In this document: piece by piece, positions 8,546 to 17,092 of the stretch
How the letters are laid out: every line of letters begins with the position of its first letter
How positions within the stretch are numbered: position 1 is the first letter of the stretch
Source: UBA1858 sp045106935
Lineage (GTDB): Bacteria; Pseudomonadota; Gammaproteobacteria; UBA4575
Assembly (NCBI GenBank): GCA_045106935.1
Contig: JBGCFN010000018.1
Location: forward strand, 26,792 to 90,791
Direction: 5' to 3'
DNA: 64,000 nt
Translations under genes and position numbers: made by a program
The notes under the pieces: generated by a model
The model's input: the letters and a program-made list of their open reading frames with translations, nothing else
Databases searched by the model: none
What the model was told of the DNA's origin: nothing

Positions 8546-10465
8546 CTATGCATCATGAGCGACTCGCGTATCTTGACTATCTTCTTGGGTAACTGCTTGG
8601 CTACGTGCTTTTAAATGGACTAACAATAACGACACGGTAGCGGGCGTGACTCCCGCAATCCTTGACGCTTGACTGACCGTTTTGGGTTTAATATCTAATA
8701 ATCTTTGTAGGGCTTCATTTGAGAGGCCTTTGACTAATCGATAGTTAAACGTATCAGGAATTTGTGTGTCTTCAAGACGTTTAGATTTCTCTATTTCGTC
8801 TGTTTGACGTTGCATATAACCCGCATATTTCGCTTGTATATTAATTTGTTCAACGATCTCTTCATCGTCAAGATATGGTGCATATTTATCTAGCTCGGCG
8901 AATGTATGATACGAAACTTCAGGACGGCGTAATAAATTTGACATGCTGTATTCACGCTCTAAATAACTGCCAAATAATCGTTTCCCTTGTTCTTTTGTCA
9001 CATGGCTTGGTTGAACAAAGGTTTTATCGAGTCGCACTTGTTCTTTCTCAAGAGTTTCTTTTTTCCAACAAAAACGCGTCCATCTTGTTTCATCAATCAA
9101 CCCTAGATCATTCGCTATCGAGGTTAATCTAAGATCTGCATTATCTTCGCGTAATATCAAACGGTACTCTGCTCGACTGGTAAACATACGGTAGGGTTCT
9201 TGTGTCCCTCGCGTGACTAGGTCATCAATCATCACACCAATATAGGCTTGATCTCTACGTAACACGACGGCTTCTTGGTTTTGTACCGCGCGCGCAGCAT
9301 TGATTCCCGCCATTAAACCCTGGGCAGCTGCCTCTTCATAGCCAGTGGTTCCGTTGATTTGTCCAGCAAAGTATAAGCCTGGCAACGACTTTGTTTCTAA
9401 ACTCGGTTGCAGTCCAGTAGGATTAAAATAGTCATACTCAATTGCGTAACCTGGGCGAGTGATATGACAATTTTCTAAACCTGCGATGGTATGCACCATG
9501 TCTAACTGCACTTCGTATGGCAGGCTAGTTGAAATCCCATTCGGGTAAACTTCATGAGTATGTAAGCCTTCAGGTTCAATAAAAACTTGATGACGATTAC
9601 GATCTGCGAAGCGTGTGACTTTATCCTCAATAGACGGACAATAACGTGGGCCTACCCCCTTAATTGCTCCGCTGTACATTGGTGACTCATGCATTGAATC
9701 TCGAATAATTTGATGGCTTTGTTCATTGGTATAAGTGATGTGACAATTCACTTGTTCTGGGTGCTGATCGCGTGAACCCATAAATGAAAATACTGGGAAT
9801 GGCTCATCACCAGGCTGCACTTCCATTTTCGAATAGTCTATCGACTTCCCGTCTATGCGTGGTGGCGTCCCGGTTTTTAGACGGTCTACATCTAACGGTT
9901 GCTCGCGCAATCTATCCGCAAGACGCACAGAAGCAGAGTCACCTGCTCGTCCTGCTTGGTAAGTTTGAGGGCCGACAAATATTTTTCCGCCAAGAAAGGT
10001 CCCGACTGTAAGCACGACAGCTGACGATTTGAATTTCAGCCCCATCCGCGTCACAACGCCAGCGACCTGCCCCTGCTCAACAATCAGGTCATCTACCTCT
10101 TGTTGGAATATAGATAAATTTGTTTGGTTTTCTACCATCTCGCGAATGGCTTGGCGGTAGAGTGCACGATCGGTCTGAGCACGCGTCGCTCGTACTGCGG
10201 GGCCTTTACGCTGATTGAGCACTCGAAATTGAATACCCGCTAAATCGGCGGCGGTGGCCATGACACCTCCCATGGCATCAATTTCTCGCACAAGATGGCT
10301 CTTACCAATCCCGCCAATCGCCGGATTGCAGCTCATTTGGCCTATCGTCTCAATATTCTGAGTAAGTAGAAGTGTTCGTACGCCCATGCGCGCTGATGCC
10401 AATGCGGCCTCAGTACCAGCATGTCCGCCACCCACAACGATAACTTCAAATTCGTGCTGCATCAC
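8546..10465 (-). CDS. mnmG: tRNA uridine-5-carboxymethylaminomethyl modification enzyme MnmG
   Basis: FAD-dependent partner of MnmE; together they install the carboxymethylaminomethyl group at wobble U34 of several tRNAs. It has 639 residues. The FAD-binding GGGHAGTEAA lies at the N-terminus, and the conserved NPAIGGIGKSHLVRE and GQINGTTGYEEAAAQG segments are present. Two adjacent ATG codons (10465 and 10462) could serve as start. It lies between mnmE and rsmG, the usual arrangement near oriC. Confidence 0.98.
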   Translation of the reverse strand: MMQHEFEVIVVGGGHAGTEAALASARMGVRTLLLTQNIETIGQMSCNPAIGGIGKSHLVREIDAMGGVMATAADLAGIQFRVLNQRKGPAVRATRAQTDRALYRQAIREMVENQTNLSIFQQEVDDLIVEQGQVAGVVTRMGLKFKSSAVVLTVGTFLGGKIFVGPQTYQAGRAGDSASVRLADRLREQPLDVDRLKTGTPPRIDGKSIDYSKMEVQPGDEPFPVFSFMGSRDQHPEQVNCHITYTNEQSHQIIRDSMHESPMYSGAIKGVGPRYCPSIEDKVTRFADRNRHQVFIEPEGLHTHEVYPNGISTSLPYEVQLDMVHTIAGLENCHITRPGYAIEYDYFNPTGLQPSLETKSLPGLYFAGQINGTTGYEEAAAQGLMAGINAARAVQNQEAVVLRRDQAYIGVMIDDLVTRGTQEPYRMFTSRAEYRLILREDNADLRLTSIANDLGLIDETRWTRFCWKKETLEKEQVRLDKTFVQPSHVTKEQGKRLFGSYLEREYSMSNLLRRPEVSYHTFAELDKYAPYLDDEEIVEQINIQAKYAGYMQRQTDEIEKSKRLEDTQIPDTFNYRLVKGLSNEALQRLLDIKPKTVSQASRIAGVTPATVSLLLVHLKARSQAVTQEDSQDTRVAHDA

Positions 10466-10519
10466 TTTGATTTATATAATGTAATTTTTGCTTGGGCAGA
10501 AATGATACAGCACCGGCGC

Positions 10520-11845
10520 TTACTTGCCGATACAAAATTCGCGAAATACGTAGTCAAGCAAGTCATCAGGTGTAAATTCACCCGTAATTTCACCTAGAAT
10601 TTGTTGGGCAACCCTTAATTCTTCTGCGGCGAGCTCCAAGGGGCTTAAATCATGAATTTGTTTTAAGGCGAGTTGAAAATGCGTAAGACACCTTCTTAAG
10701 GCGTCTAGGTGTCTTGCTCTTGCAGAAAATGGAGCTTGCTGCTCGCTGGGCTGTATGTGTAATCGCTGCTGAATTTCCTCACGTAATCTATCTAAGCCCT
10801 GACCAGTTTTGGCAGAAATTAATAATGCATTATTCGGTAGGTTAATTTGCCCAGAGAGCAAATCACTTTTATTCACCACAATAATTTCATTTTCATTGAT
10901 ATCTTCAAGTGGGGATGCCAACGATAATTCTGTTCCATCGTGTACATGAATGATGGCATCTGCCAACTCAATCGCTGATTGTGCGCGAACAATACCTTCT
11001 TGTTCTACTTGCTCGGCATGTTCGCGTATACCAGCTGTGTCTAATAAACGAATAGGTACGCCATTTAATTCCATATCAATTGACACAACATCTCTAGTGG
11101 TACCAGGGACATTTGTAACAATGGCGCGATCCTGAGCACATAGTGCATTGAATAGTGATGACTTGCCGACATTAGGGCGACCCGTTAATACAAGTGTAAA
11201 TCCCTTTTGTAGCTGGGCACCCTTTTGTGCCAAATCAAATAAGTTTTCTACTTTTGAATTTAAAGAGCTTAGTTTATTGCTGACGACTTCTCTGGCTTCA
11301 GTTTCAATATCTTCTTCAGAAAAATCCAAGGATGCTTCTATGTGTGTTCGAATCTGGATAAGCTGATTCAAAGTTTCCTGGACCTGCTGGGAAAACTTTC
11401 CCTGCATCGATTGTACTGCTGATTTGGCAGCTTGCTCAGAACCGCTCGCAATTAAATCTGCGATTGCCTCTAGCTGTGTTAAGTCAAGCTTGCCATTAAT
11501 AAATGCACGTTCACTAAATTCACCGGCCAGTGCCTGACGAGCCCCGTGTTGGTTCACGCAGTTAATAATTTGCTGACAAACATACGGATTCCCATGTGGC
11601 TGTAGTTCCACCACATCTTCACCTGTAAATGAATTAGGCGCCGGAAAATAAATAGCAATGCCTTGATCAATTACCTCATTGGTGTGATCAAAGAATTCTG
11701 AGAAATGCGCATATCGCGCAGTGAGTTTTTTATGTGTGATTGCTTTTGCAATCGCTAACGCCTGTGATCCAGAGATTCGTATAATTCCTACGCTAGCATT
11801 TCCACCGGGAGTTGCTAGCGCACAAATTGTTTCTGCGTTTGACAC
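10520..11845 (-). CDS. mnmE: tRNA modification GTPase MnmE
   Basis: GTPase that works with MnmG on wobble uridine of tRNA, binding a folate one-carbon donor. It has 441 residues: an N-terminal tetrahydrofolate-binding domain, a helical domain, and an inserted G domain with GRPNVGKS at 222-229, DTAGIRE and NKSD motifs. It ends with the conserved C-terminal FCIGK, including the functional cysteine. It lies two bases after yidC, suggesting co-transcription. Confidence 0.98.
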   Translation of the reverse strand: MSNAETICALATPGGNASVGIIRISGSQALAIAKAITHKKLTARYAHFSEFFDHTNEVIDQGIAIYFPAPNSFTGEDVVELQPHGNPYVCQQIINCVNQHGARQALAGEFSERAFINGKLDLTQLEAIADLIASGSEQAAKSAVQSMQGKFSQQVQETLNQLIQIRTHIEASLDFSEEDIETEAREVVSNKLSSLNSKVENLFDLAQKGAQLQKGFTLVLTGRPNVGKSSLFNALCAQDRAIVTNVPGTTRDVVSIDMELNGVPIRLLDTAGIREHAEQVEQEGIVRAQSAIELADAIIHVHDGTELSLASPLEDINENEIIVVNKSDLLSGQINLPNNALLISAKTGQGLDRLREEIQQRLHIQPSEQQAPFSARARHLDALRRCLTHFQLALKQIHDLSPLELAAEELRVAQQILGEITGEFTPDDLLDYVFREFCIGK

Positions 11846-11847
11846 GA

Positions 11848-13512
11848 CTAGTCGCTTGCAAATTTACGCGTGATGTACCACTGCTGGGCAATCGAAAGTA
11901 AGTTATTTACAAACCAATATAGAACTAAACCTGCTGGGAAAAATGCCATGAATACTGACATAAACACCGGCATAATCATGAAGATCTTTTCTTGCATCGG
12001 ATCTGGCGGTCTAGGGTTAAGTTTAAATTGAATAAACATAGAGATACCCATTAACAACGGCAAGATAAACAATGGATCTTTAGATGAAAGATCCTGAACC
12101 CAAAGCATGAAGGGCGCATGACGCATTTCAACACTTTCAATTAATACCCAATATAGCGATAAAAATACTGGCATTTGAATAAGAATAGGTAAACAACCTC
12201 CAAGAGGGTTTATCTTTTCTTTCTTATATAAATCCCACATAGCAGCATTTAACTTTTGTTTGTCATCGCCATAACGCTCACGAAGAGAAACCATTTTCGG
12301 TTGCACTTTGCGCATTCGAGCCATTGACTTATAACTTGCTGCGGATAAACGATAGAACACTAATTTAATTAATAGTGTGACTAAAATAATAGACCAGCCC
12401 CAGTTTCCAACATACTGGTGGATATAATCTAATATCCAAAATAACGGTTTACACAGTGGTGTAAACATACCGTAGTCTGTCGTGAGTTCTAAGCCAGGCT
12501 GAATTTGTTCGATTCGTTTTTGAAGCTTAGGGCCTGTGTACAGTCGGCTTTTAAATTCAGCAGTTTCTCCAGGCGCTACTCTTAACGCTTCTGACCTCAG
12601 CCCGATAATGTAATCTGAGCCAACGGCATTTTTCACTACATTGGTATAATAAAAATTATTTTCAAATTCTTCGGCTAGCCATGCTGAGAAGAAATAATGC
12701 TGGAGCATCGCAGCCCATCCACCGGTGATATTTTTTTCTAATGGCTCTTCAGCCATATCATCGAAAGATACTTTTTCATATTTAGTATCGTAATAAGCAC
12801 CGCCGGTATACGTTGGCAGTCGTAATAAGCTTCTTTCTCCACTCACATAGCTGTGACGTAATTGACGATACTGTCTGCCTACCCAATCTTGTTGGCCTTC
12901 GTTAGTAATACTGTAATCAACTTCAATTAAAAACTTGTCTCTTTGAAAGCGATACGTTTTAGTTACGACAACATTATTATCACTGCGCCAGGTAAACGGG
13001 ACAATTAGTTCATTCTTCCCTTCTGCTAATACATATCTGTTATTTTCAGCTCGATAAAGGTTGTGGTGGTTTGGTGCTAATGGGCCAACATCAACGTTAG
13101 TCACGCGATCATGCAATAAACCTGATTGTGCGATGTAAGTTTTAGCTTCGTTATCTAATAAAACTAATGGCTGGTCTTTATGGTCGTTATCGACTGGATA
13201 GGTTTTTAATTCTGCTCGATGTATATCTGCGCCACGCGTGTTTATATGTAATGTAAAAACATCTGTTTCTACCATGACATACTCATTATGCTCGCCCGCT
13301 TTATTGTTGCTTCCCGAATCTACTTTTGTAGGTGTCGTAGTCGAACTTGTGGCTTGTGGAACATCATTTTCAACGTTGGCAACTGAAGGTGACGCGAATT
13401 GTTCTGTTACAGGTGCTTCTACCACCGGTGTATTTTCTCGTGACCAAGAACTCCACAATAAATAAGATACCATTAACAGTGATATGTATAAAAAGAATCG
13501 TTGATTATCCAT
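11848..13512 (-). CDS. yidC: Membrane protein insertase YidC
   Basis: Inserts and folds inner-membrane proteins, alone or with SecYEG. It has 554 residues: an N-terminal membrane anchor (about 5-22), a large periplasmic domain, then the conserved five-helix insertase core in the last 200 residues (LVTLLIKLVFYRLSAASYKS, GGCLPILIQMPVFLSLYWVL). The length matches gammaproteobacterial YidC1. Its start overlaps the yidD stop by one base, indicating translational coupling. Confidence 0.98.
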   Translation of the reverse strand: MDNQRFFLYISLLMVSYLLWSSWSRENTPVVEAPVTEQFASPSVANVENDVPQATSSTTTPTKVDSGSNNKAGEHNEYVMVETDVFTLHINTRGADIHRAELKTYPVDNDHKDQPLVLLDNEAKTYIAQSGLLHDRVTNVDVGPLAPNHHNLYRAENNRYVLAEGKNELIVPFTWRSDNNVVVTKTYRFQRDKFLIEVDYSITNEGQQDWVGRQYRQLRHSYVSGERSLLRLPTYTGGAYYDTKYEKVSFDDMAEEPLEKNITGGWAAMLQHYFFSAWLAEEFENNFYYTNVVKNAVGSDYIIGLRSEALRVAPGETAEFKSRLYTGPKLQKRIEQIQPGLELTTDYGMFTPLCKPLFWILDYIHQYVGNWGWSIILVTLLIKLVFYRLSAASYKSMARMRKVQPKMVSLRERYGDDKQKLNAAMWDLYKKEKINPLGGCLPILIQMPVFLSLYWVLIESVEMRHAPFMLWVQDLSSKDPLFILPLLMGISMFIQFKLNPRPPDPMQEKIFMIMPVFMSVFMAFFPAGLVLYWFVNNLLSIAQQWYITRKFASD

Positions 13513-13745
13513 TAGTTTTTATCCATGATTTTTTCCGGTACAGGATCATGACCGCCTGTATGGAAAGGATGACATTTTGATATTCTTTTAATTGTGAGAT
13601 ACAAACCCTTCAATGAGCCGTGAGTTTGGATAGCCTCTAATGCGTATTGCGAACAACTTGGTGAAAAACGACAGTGTGGCCCCAGCATTGGGCTTATACA
13701 CATCTGATAGAAACGGATGATCGCGATAAAAATTTTATTCAGCAT
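13512..13745 (-). CDS. yidD: Membrane protein insertion efficiency factor YidD
   Basis: Small membrane-associated protein that aids YidC-dependent insertion. It has 77 residues with the family core: RFYQMCISPMLGPHCRF, SPSCSQYALEAI, and the C-terminal RISKCHPFHTGGHDPVP. It overlaps the end of rnpA by 11 bases and the start of yidC by one, so rpmH-rnpA-yidD-yidC is one tight unit. Confidence 0.97.
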   Translation of the reverse strand: MLNKIFIAIIRFYQMCISPMLGPHCRFSPSCSQYALEAIQTHGSLKGLYLTIKRISKCHPFHTGGHDPVPEKIMDKN

Positions 13746-14100
13746 GTGTATTTAAAAACTTCCAGTGTTTCTGTAGTTTCTTAGAGAGTGACTGGTTGAT
13801 TATATTCCCGCAATTTTTCTTACATATTACCACCACATCAAATGTGCTAATAATCTGTTTATTTGTACGGAAACTTTCTCGAACAATTCGTTTTAAGCGA
13901 TTCCTACCTACAGCATTAGGAATGTTTTTCTTACTTACTATTACACCTAGTCTAGGACCAGATAATTGATTGGGTCTTGCGAGTATCGTGTAGGCTGAAT
14001 CAGCAGATTTAATTGGCTTTGCAAATACGTTTTGGAAGTCTTTCGAGGATAACAAGCGATCCTGTTTGGAAAAACTATTAAGCCGGGAATTAATAAGCAA
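13735..14100 (-). CDS. rnpA: Ribonuclease P protein component
   Basis: Protein subunit of RNase P, which trims the 5' leader of tRNA precursors. It has 121 residues, with DRLLSSKDFQNVF near the N-terminus and the signature RNRLKRIVRESFR in the middle. The start is TTG at 14100, six bases past the rpmH stop; no ATG or GTG lies nearby in frame, and the conserved region begins soon after. The rpmH-rnpA pairing is near universal. Confidence 0.95.
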   Translation of the reverse strand: MLINSRLNSFSKQDRLLSSKDFQNVFAKPIKSADSAYTILARPNQLSGPRLGVIVSKKNIPNAVGRNRLKRIVRESFRTNKQIISTFDVVVICKKNCGNIINQSLSKKLQKHWKFLNTHAE

Positions 14101-14106
14101 TCGTGA

Positions 14107-14241
14107 TTATGGACAGAGTTGAGCTCTTCCTTTGGCTCTACGTGCTCTAATGACGGCACGGCCACCACGAGTTTTCATTCGTGCTCTGAATCCATGCGTA
14201 CGTGCACGGCGTAAATTACTTGGTTGAAACGTCCTTTTCAC
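14107..14241 (-). CDS. rpmH: 50S ribosomal protein L34
   Basis: Smallest large-subunit ribosomal protein. It has 44 residues with a GTG start at 14241, translating as MKRTFQPSNLRRARTHGF and onward through the conserved FRARMKTRGGRAVI and RRAKGRA segments. The C-terminus ends AQLCP rather than the more usual short LTVSK or LSA type. It is the first gene of the leftward unit and is divergent from dnaA. Confidence 0.97.
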   Translation of the reverse strand: MKRTFQPSNLRRARTHGFRARMKTRGGRAVIRARRAKGRAQLCP

Positions 14242-14284
14242 GACAAATACCTGATTCTGATGATTATATATTGAAGGGGCGCAA

Positions 14285-14313
14285 ACATTAATTGCCAGAT
14301 GCTATTTTGTCAA
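14285..14313 (-). promoter_or_regulatory. Predicted rpmH promoter
   Basis: On the minus strand a perfect TTGACA (14313-14308) is followed by 17 bases and TAATGT (14290-14285), a weak -10. The -35 element overlaps the -35 of the rightward dnaA promoter. The strong -35, the position 40-70 bases ahead of rpmH, and the divergent layout support it; the poor -10 lowers confidence. Confidence 0.4.
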
Positions 14314-14336
14314 CGTATTTCGTAAGTCATTATAAT
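14307..14336 (+). promoter_or_regulatory. Predicted dnaA promoter
   Basis: TTGTCA (14307-14312, five of six consensus bases) is followed by 18 bases and a perfect TATAAT (14331-14336), about 90 bases ahead of the dnaA start. A second TATAAT occurs at 14363-14368 without a good -35. I see no consensus DnaA box in this divergent spacer, so autoregulation by DnaA is not evident here. Confidence 0.5.
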
Positions 14337-14425
14337 ACTGTTTTAGTCTCTCGCTAGAATATTATAATGAATAATTCAGCCCTAGGCTGTTAAATTAGAA
14401 TCACTCAACCCCATATCAAATAATA

Positions 14426-15766
14426 ATGACAAGCCCTCTTTGGAACCTTTGTGTGCGCCAGCTCGAATCAGAGTTATCTGAACAACTCTTGAATACATGG
14501 ATTCGCCCTCTTCAAGCGCAGGAACAAGACCAAATTCTGACACTGTTAGCTCCAAACCGGTTTGTCTTGGATTGGGTAAATGATCACTATTTTGAGAGAA
14601 TTGGGCAATTGGTAGAGTCAATTGGTAAAGAGTCAGGCACAACTCAAGTGACCATCAGCATCGGGAGCCGAAACGCCAATACCGCCCCGCCCCCTAGTTT
14701 ACAGATGTCGCCACAACCGCCCGCGGCACCAAGTAATAAAGCGTATACGCACAACTTAAATCAAGATTTTACTTTTGACAGCTTTGTCGAGGGCAAATCA
14801 AATGAATTAGCCAAGGCAGCATCAGTACAAGTAGCCAATCATTCAGGCAAAGCTTATAACCCGCTTTTACTCTATGGAGGTGTGGGCTTAGGAAAAACGC
14901 ACTTAATGCATGCCATTGGCAATCAAATTTTGGCACTGAATCCTCAGGCAAAGGTTGTTTACTTGCACTCAGAACGTTTTGTTCAGGATATGGTTAAAGC
15001 CTTACAACATAACGCGATCGACGAATTTAAGCGACATTACCGTTCAGTTGATGCGCTTTTAATAGATGATATCCAGTTTTTTGCTGGTAAAGAGCGTTCT
15101 CAAGAAGAGTTTTTTCATACTTTTAACGCATTACTAGAAGGTCAGCAGCAAATTATTATGACCTGTGATCGTTACCCAAAAGAACTCGACGGATTAGAAG
15201 AGCGATTAAAATCTCGTTTCGGTTGGGGTTTGTCCCAGGCAATTGAGCCGCCAGAATTAGAAACAAGAGTTGCGATTATGCAAAGTAAAGCAGAAGCGGT
15301 GAATGTCGATTTACCTCAAGATGTTGCTTTCTTTATTGCCAAACGCATTCGCTCAAACATTAGAGAATTGGAAGGCGCGTTACGCCGAGTATTGGCTAAC
15401 TCCCAGTTTACCGGGGAAATGATTACTTTAGAGTTTGCAAAAGAAGCCTTACACGATTTGATCACTTTACAAGAAAAGTTGGTCACCATTGAAAACATAC
15501 AAAAAACGGTGGCTGAATATTATAAAATTCGTGTCTCAGATTTGAATTCTGCGCGGCGCACACGATCAATTACTAGGCCCAGACAAATTGCGATGGCATT
15601 AGCAAAAGAGGTGACCAATCACAGCTTGCCAGAAATTGGTGAAGCATTTGGTGGACGTGACCACACCACTGTACTTCACGCTTGTCGCAAAACAAAAGAA
15701 TTAAGGCAAAGTGACTTTAAAATAAATGACGACTATGTGAATCTATTACGTATACTTAGCACCTAA
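14426..15766 (+). CDS. dnaA: Chromosomal replication initiator protein DnaA
   Basis: ATP-dependent initiator that binds DnaA boxes and opens the origin. It has 446 residues in the four usual domains: an N-terminal oligomerisation and helicase-loading domain (LWNLCVRQLESELSEQLLNTW), a proline-rich linker (about 85-105), the AAA+ domain with Walker A GGVGLGKT (151-158) and LLIDDIQFFAGK, and the C-terminal DNA-binding domain with the signature EAFGGRDHTTVLHA. It heads the dnaA-dnaN-recF-gyrB series. Confidence 0.99.
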   Translation: MTSPLWNLCVRQLESELSEQLLNTWIRPLQAQEQDQILTLLAPNRFVLDWVNDHYFERIGQLVESIGKESGTTQVTISIGSRNANTAPPPSLQMSPQPPAAPSNKAYTHNLNQDFTFDSFVEGKSNELAKAASVQVANHSGKAYNPLLLYGGVGLGKTHLMHAIGNQILALNPQAKVVYLHSERFVQDMVKALQHNAIDEFKRHYRSVDALLIDDIQFFAGKERSQEEFFHTFNALLEGQQQIIMTCDRYPKELDGLEERLKSRFGWGLSQAIEPPELETRVAIMQSKAEAVNVDLPQDVAFFIAKRIRSNIRELEGALRRVLANSQFTGEMITLEFAKEALHDLITLQEKLVTIENIQKTVAEYYKIRVSDLNSARRTRSITRPRQIAMALAKEVTNHSLPEIGEAFGGRDHTTVLHACRKTKELRQSDFKINDDYVNLLRILST

Positions 15767-15768
15767 CT

Positions 15769-15777
15769 TGTGGATAA
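15769..15777 (-). promoter_or_regulatory. DnaA box (perfect)
   Basis: TGTGGATAA on the plus strand, that is TTATCCACA on the minus strand: an exact match to the consensus DnaA box, 2 bases after the dnaA stop codon. Confidence 0.8.
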
Positions 15778-15857
15778 GTCGTTCACATTTACTGGATAAC
15801 TATAGTTCATCAAGTTTAAAATTCGAGTTTACTAAGTTATGGTCAATAACGAATTAG

Positions 15858-15866
15858 ATATCCACA
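15858..15866 (+). promoter_or_regulatory. DnaA box (8/9)
   Basis: ATATCCACA, one mismatch from TTATCCACA, on the strand opposite to the perfect box in this spacer. The flanking GATATCCACAG is shared with the box at 15912. Confidence 0.6.
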
Positions 15867-15911
15867 GCTTATACATTCAATAACCAACTGATATTAATAG
15901 TTTAAATGTTG

Positions 15912-15920
15912 ATATCCACA
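15912..15920 (+). promoter_or_regulatory. DnaA box (8/9), adjacent to AT-rich tract
   Basis: ATATCCACA within GATATCCACAGA, same orientation and same flank as the box 54 bases upstream. It is the box closest to the AT-rich tract, so the likely point from which DnaA would extend into the unwinding region. Confidence 0.6.
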
Positions 15921-15980
15921 GAAAATAGCCTCTATAATAACAATAATCTTATATATCAAAAAATATATTATTAAAGACTT

Positions 15981-17075
15981 ATGAAGTTTAGTATTCAGAG
16001 AGAAGAATTACTTAAACCTGTCCAACTGATTGTTGGCGCAGTTGAGCGTAGACAGACCATGCCCATTCTTTCTAACTTTTTGTTTAGAAATGTTAATGGA
16101 AGATTAGTAATTACTGCGACTGATTTAGAATTAGAAGTCTCAGCAACTATCGATATCACTCCTGAAGGTGATCCAGTCACTGTGCCAGGTCGTAAATTAT
16201 TAGATATATGTAAATCATTACCCGAAGGTAGTGACATTCAATTTTCATTTAATGGAGAAAAAGCAGAAATTAGATCTGCAAAAAGTCGTTTTTCATTAGC
16301 TACGTTAGCAGCAAATGAATTTCCATTGGTGGATGAGATTGCAGTAGACCAAACTATTTCAGTTAATAAAGAACTACTTCATTCATTGATTGAAGACACA
16401 TCGTTTGCAATGGCTCAGCAAGATGTACGTTATTATTTGAATGGATTAATGATGGAAGCTGACAGTGGAAAGTTAAGAACAGTTGCCACTGATGGTCATC
16501 GATTATCGATGGCAGATACAGAATTAGATAGCTCAGTTCCGGATAGACAAGTCATTGTGCCGAAAAAAGCGGTACAAGAATTTATGCGTATTTTATCTGC
16601 ATCAACGGGAAGTGTAGAGCTATCGTTTAGTCAAAATCATTTACAAGCAAATTTTGGTGATATCCGATTTGTCACTAAATTAATTGATGGAAAATTTCCT
16701 GACTATCAGCGCGTTGTTCCAGAAGGACATCAGTATATTGCTTCAATAGAACGAGAAATTTTGCGTGCTTGTTTAATGCGTGCTTCTATTTTGAGTAATG
16801 AAAAGTATCGTGGTGTTCGCCTAGGATTTAGTGAAAATCTTCTTAAAATACAAGCACATAACCCTGAACAGGAAGAAGCAGAAGAAGAGCTAGATATTTC
16901 TTACAGTGGTCCAGAATTAGAAATTGGCTTTAATGTGAGTTATTTGGTCGATGTATTAAATACGATTAAGTCCAATGAAGTTCATTTCTATCTTCAAGAT
17001 ACTAACAGCAGTCTACTTATTGTTTGTCCAGAAATGGAAAACCGCAAGTACGTCGTCATGCCTATGCGGCTCTAA
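15981..17075 (+). CDS. dnaN: DNA polymerase III beta subunit (sliding clamp)
   Basis: Ring-shaped processivity clamp for DNA polymerase III and many repair proteins. It has 364 residues in three similar domains, starting MKFSIQREELLKPVQLIVGAVERR and ending YVVMPMRL, the conserved C-terminal end. The conserved ATDGHRLS motif lies in the middle domain. It follows the oriC-like spacer and precedes recF by 17 bases. Confidence 0.99.
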   Translation: MKFSIQREELLKPVQLIVGAVERRQTMPILSNFLFRNVNGRLVITATDLELEVSATIDITPEGDPVTVPGRKLLDICKSLPEGSDIQFSFNGEKAEIRSAKSRFSLATLAANEFPLVDEIAVDQTISVNKELLHSLIEDTSFAMAQQDVRYYLNGLMMEADSGKLRTVATDGHRLSMADTELDSSVPDRQVIVPKKAVQEFMRILSASTGSVELSFSQNHLQANFGDIRFVTKLIDGKFPDYQRVVPEGHQYIASIEREILRACLMRASILSNEKYRGVRLGFSENLLKIQAHNPEQEEAEEELDISYSGPELEIGFNVSYLVDVLNTIKSNEVHFYLQDTNSSLLIVCPEMENRKYVVMPMRL

Positions 17076-17092
17076 TTTAGTTATTAAATTAG

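Larger units (their letters stand above)
15767..15980. other. Candidate chromosomal replication origin (oriC)
   Basis: The 214-base spacer between dnaA and dnaN carries one perfect DnaA box and two 8/9 boxes (annotated separately), plus a 7/9 match at 15791-15799. These are followed by a very AT-rich tract (about 15930-15980, runs such as TATATATC and AATATATTATTAAAG) suited to strand opening. Genes left of about 14.2 kb run left and genes right of it run right, as expected at a bidirectional origin. The rpmH-dnaA spacer lacks consensus boxes, so this spacer is the better candidate. Confidence 0.75.

Noticed and set aside
14242..14425. Second oriC half in the rpmH-dnaA spacer
   Set aside because: No TTATCCACA-like box was found there, although pseudomonads have them in this place.
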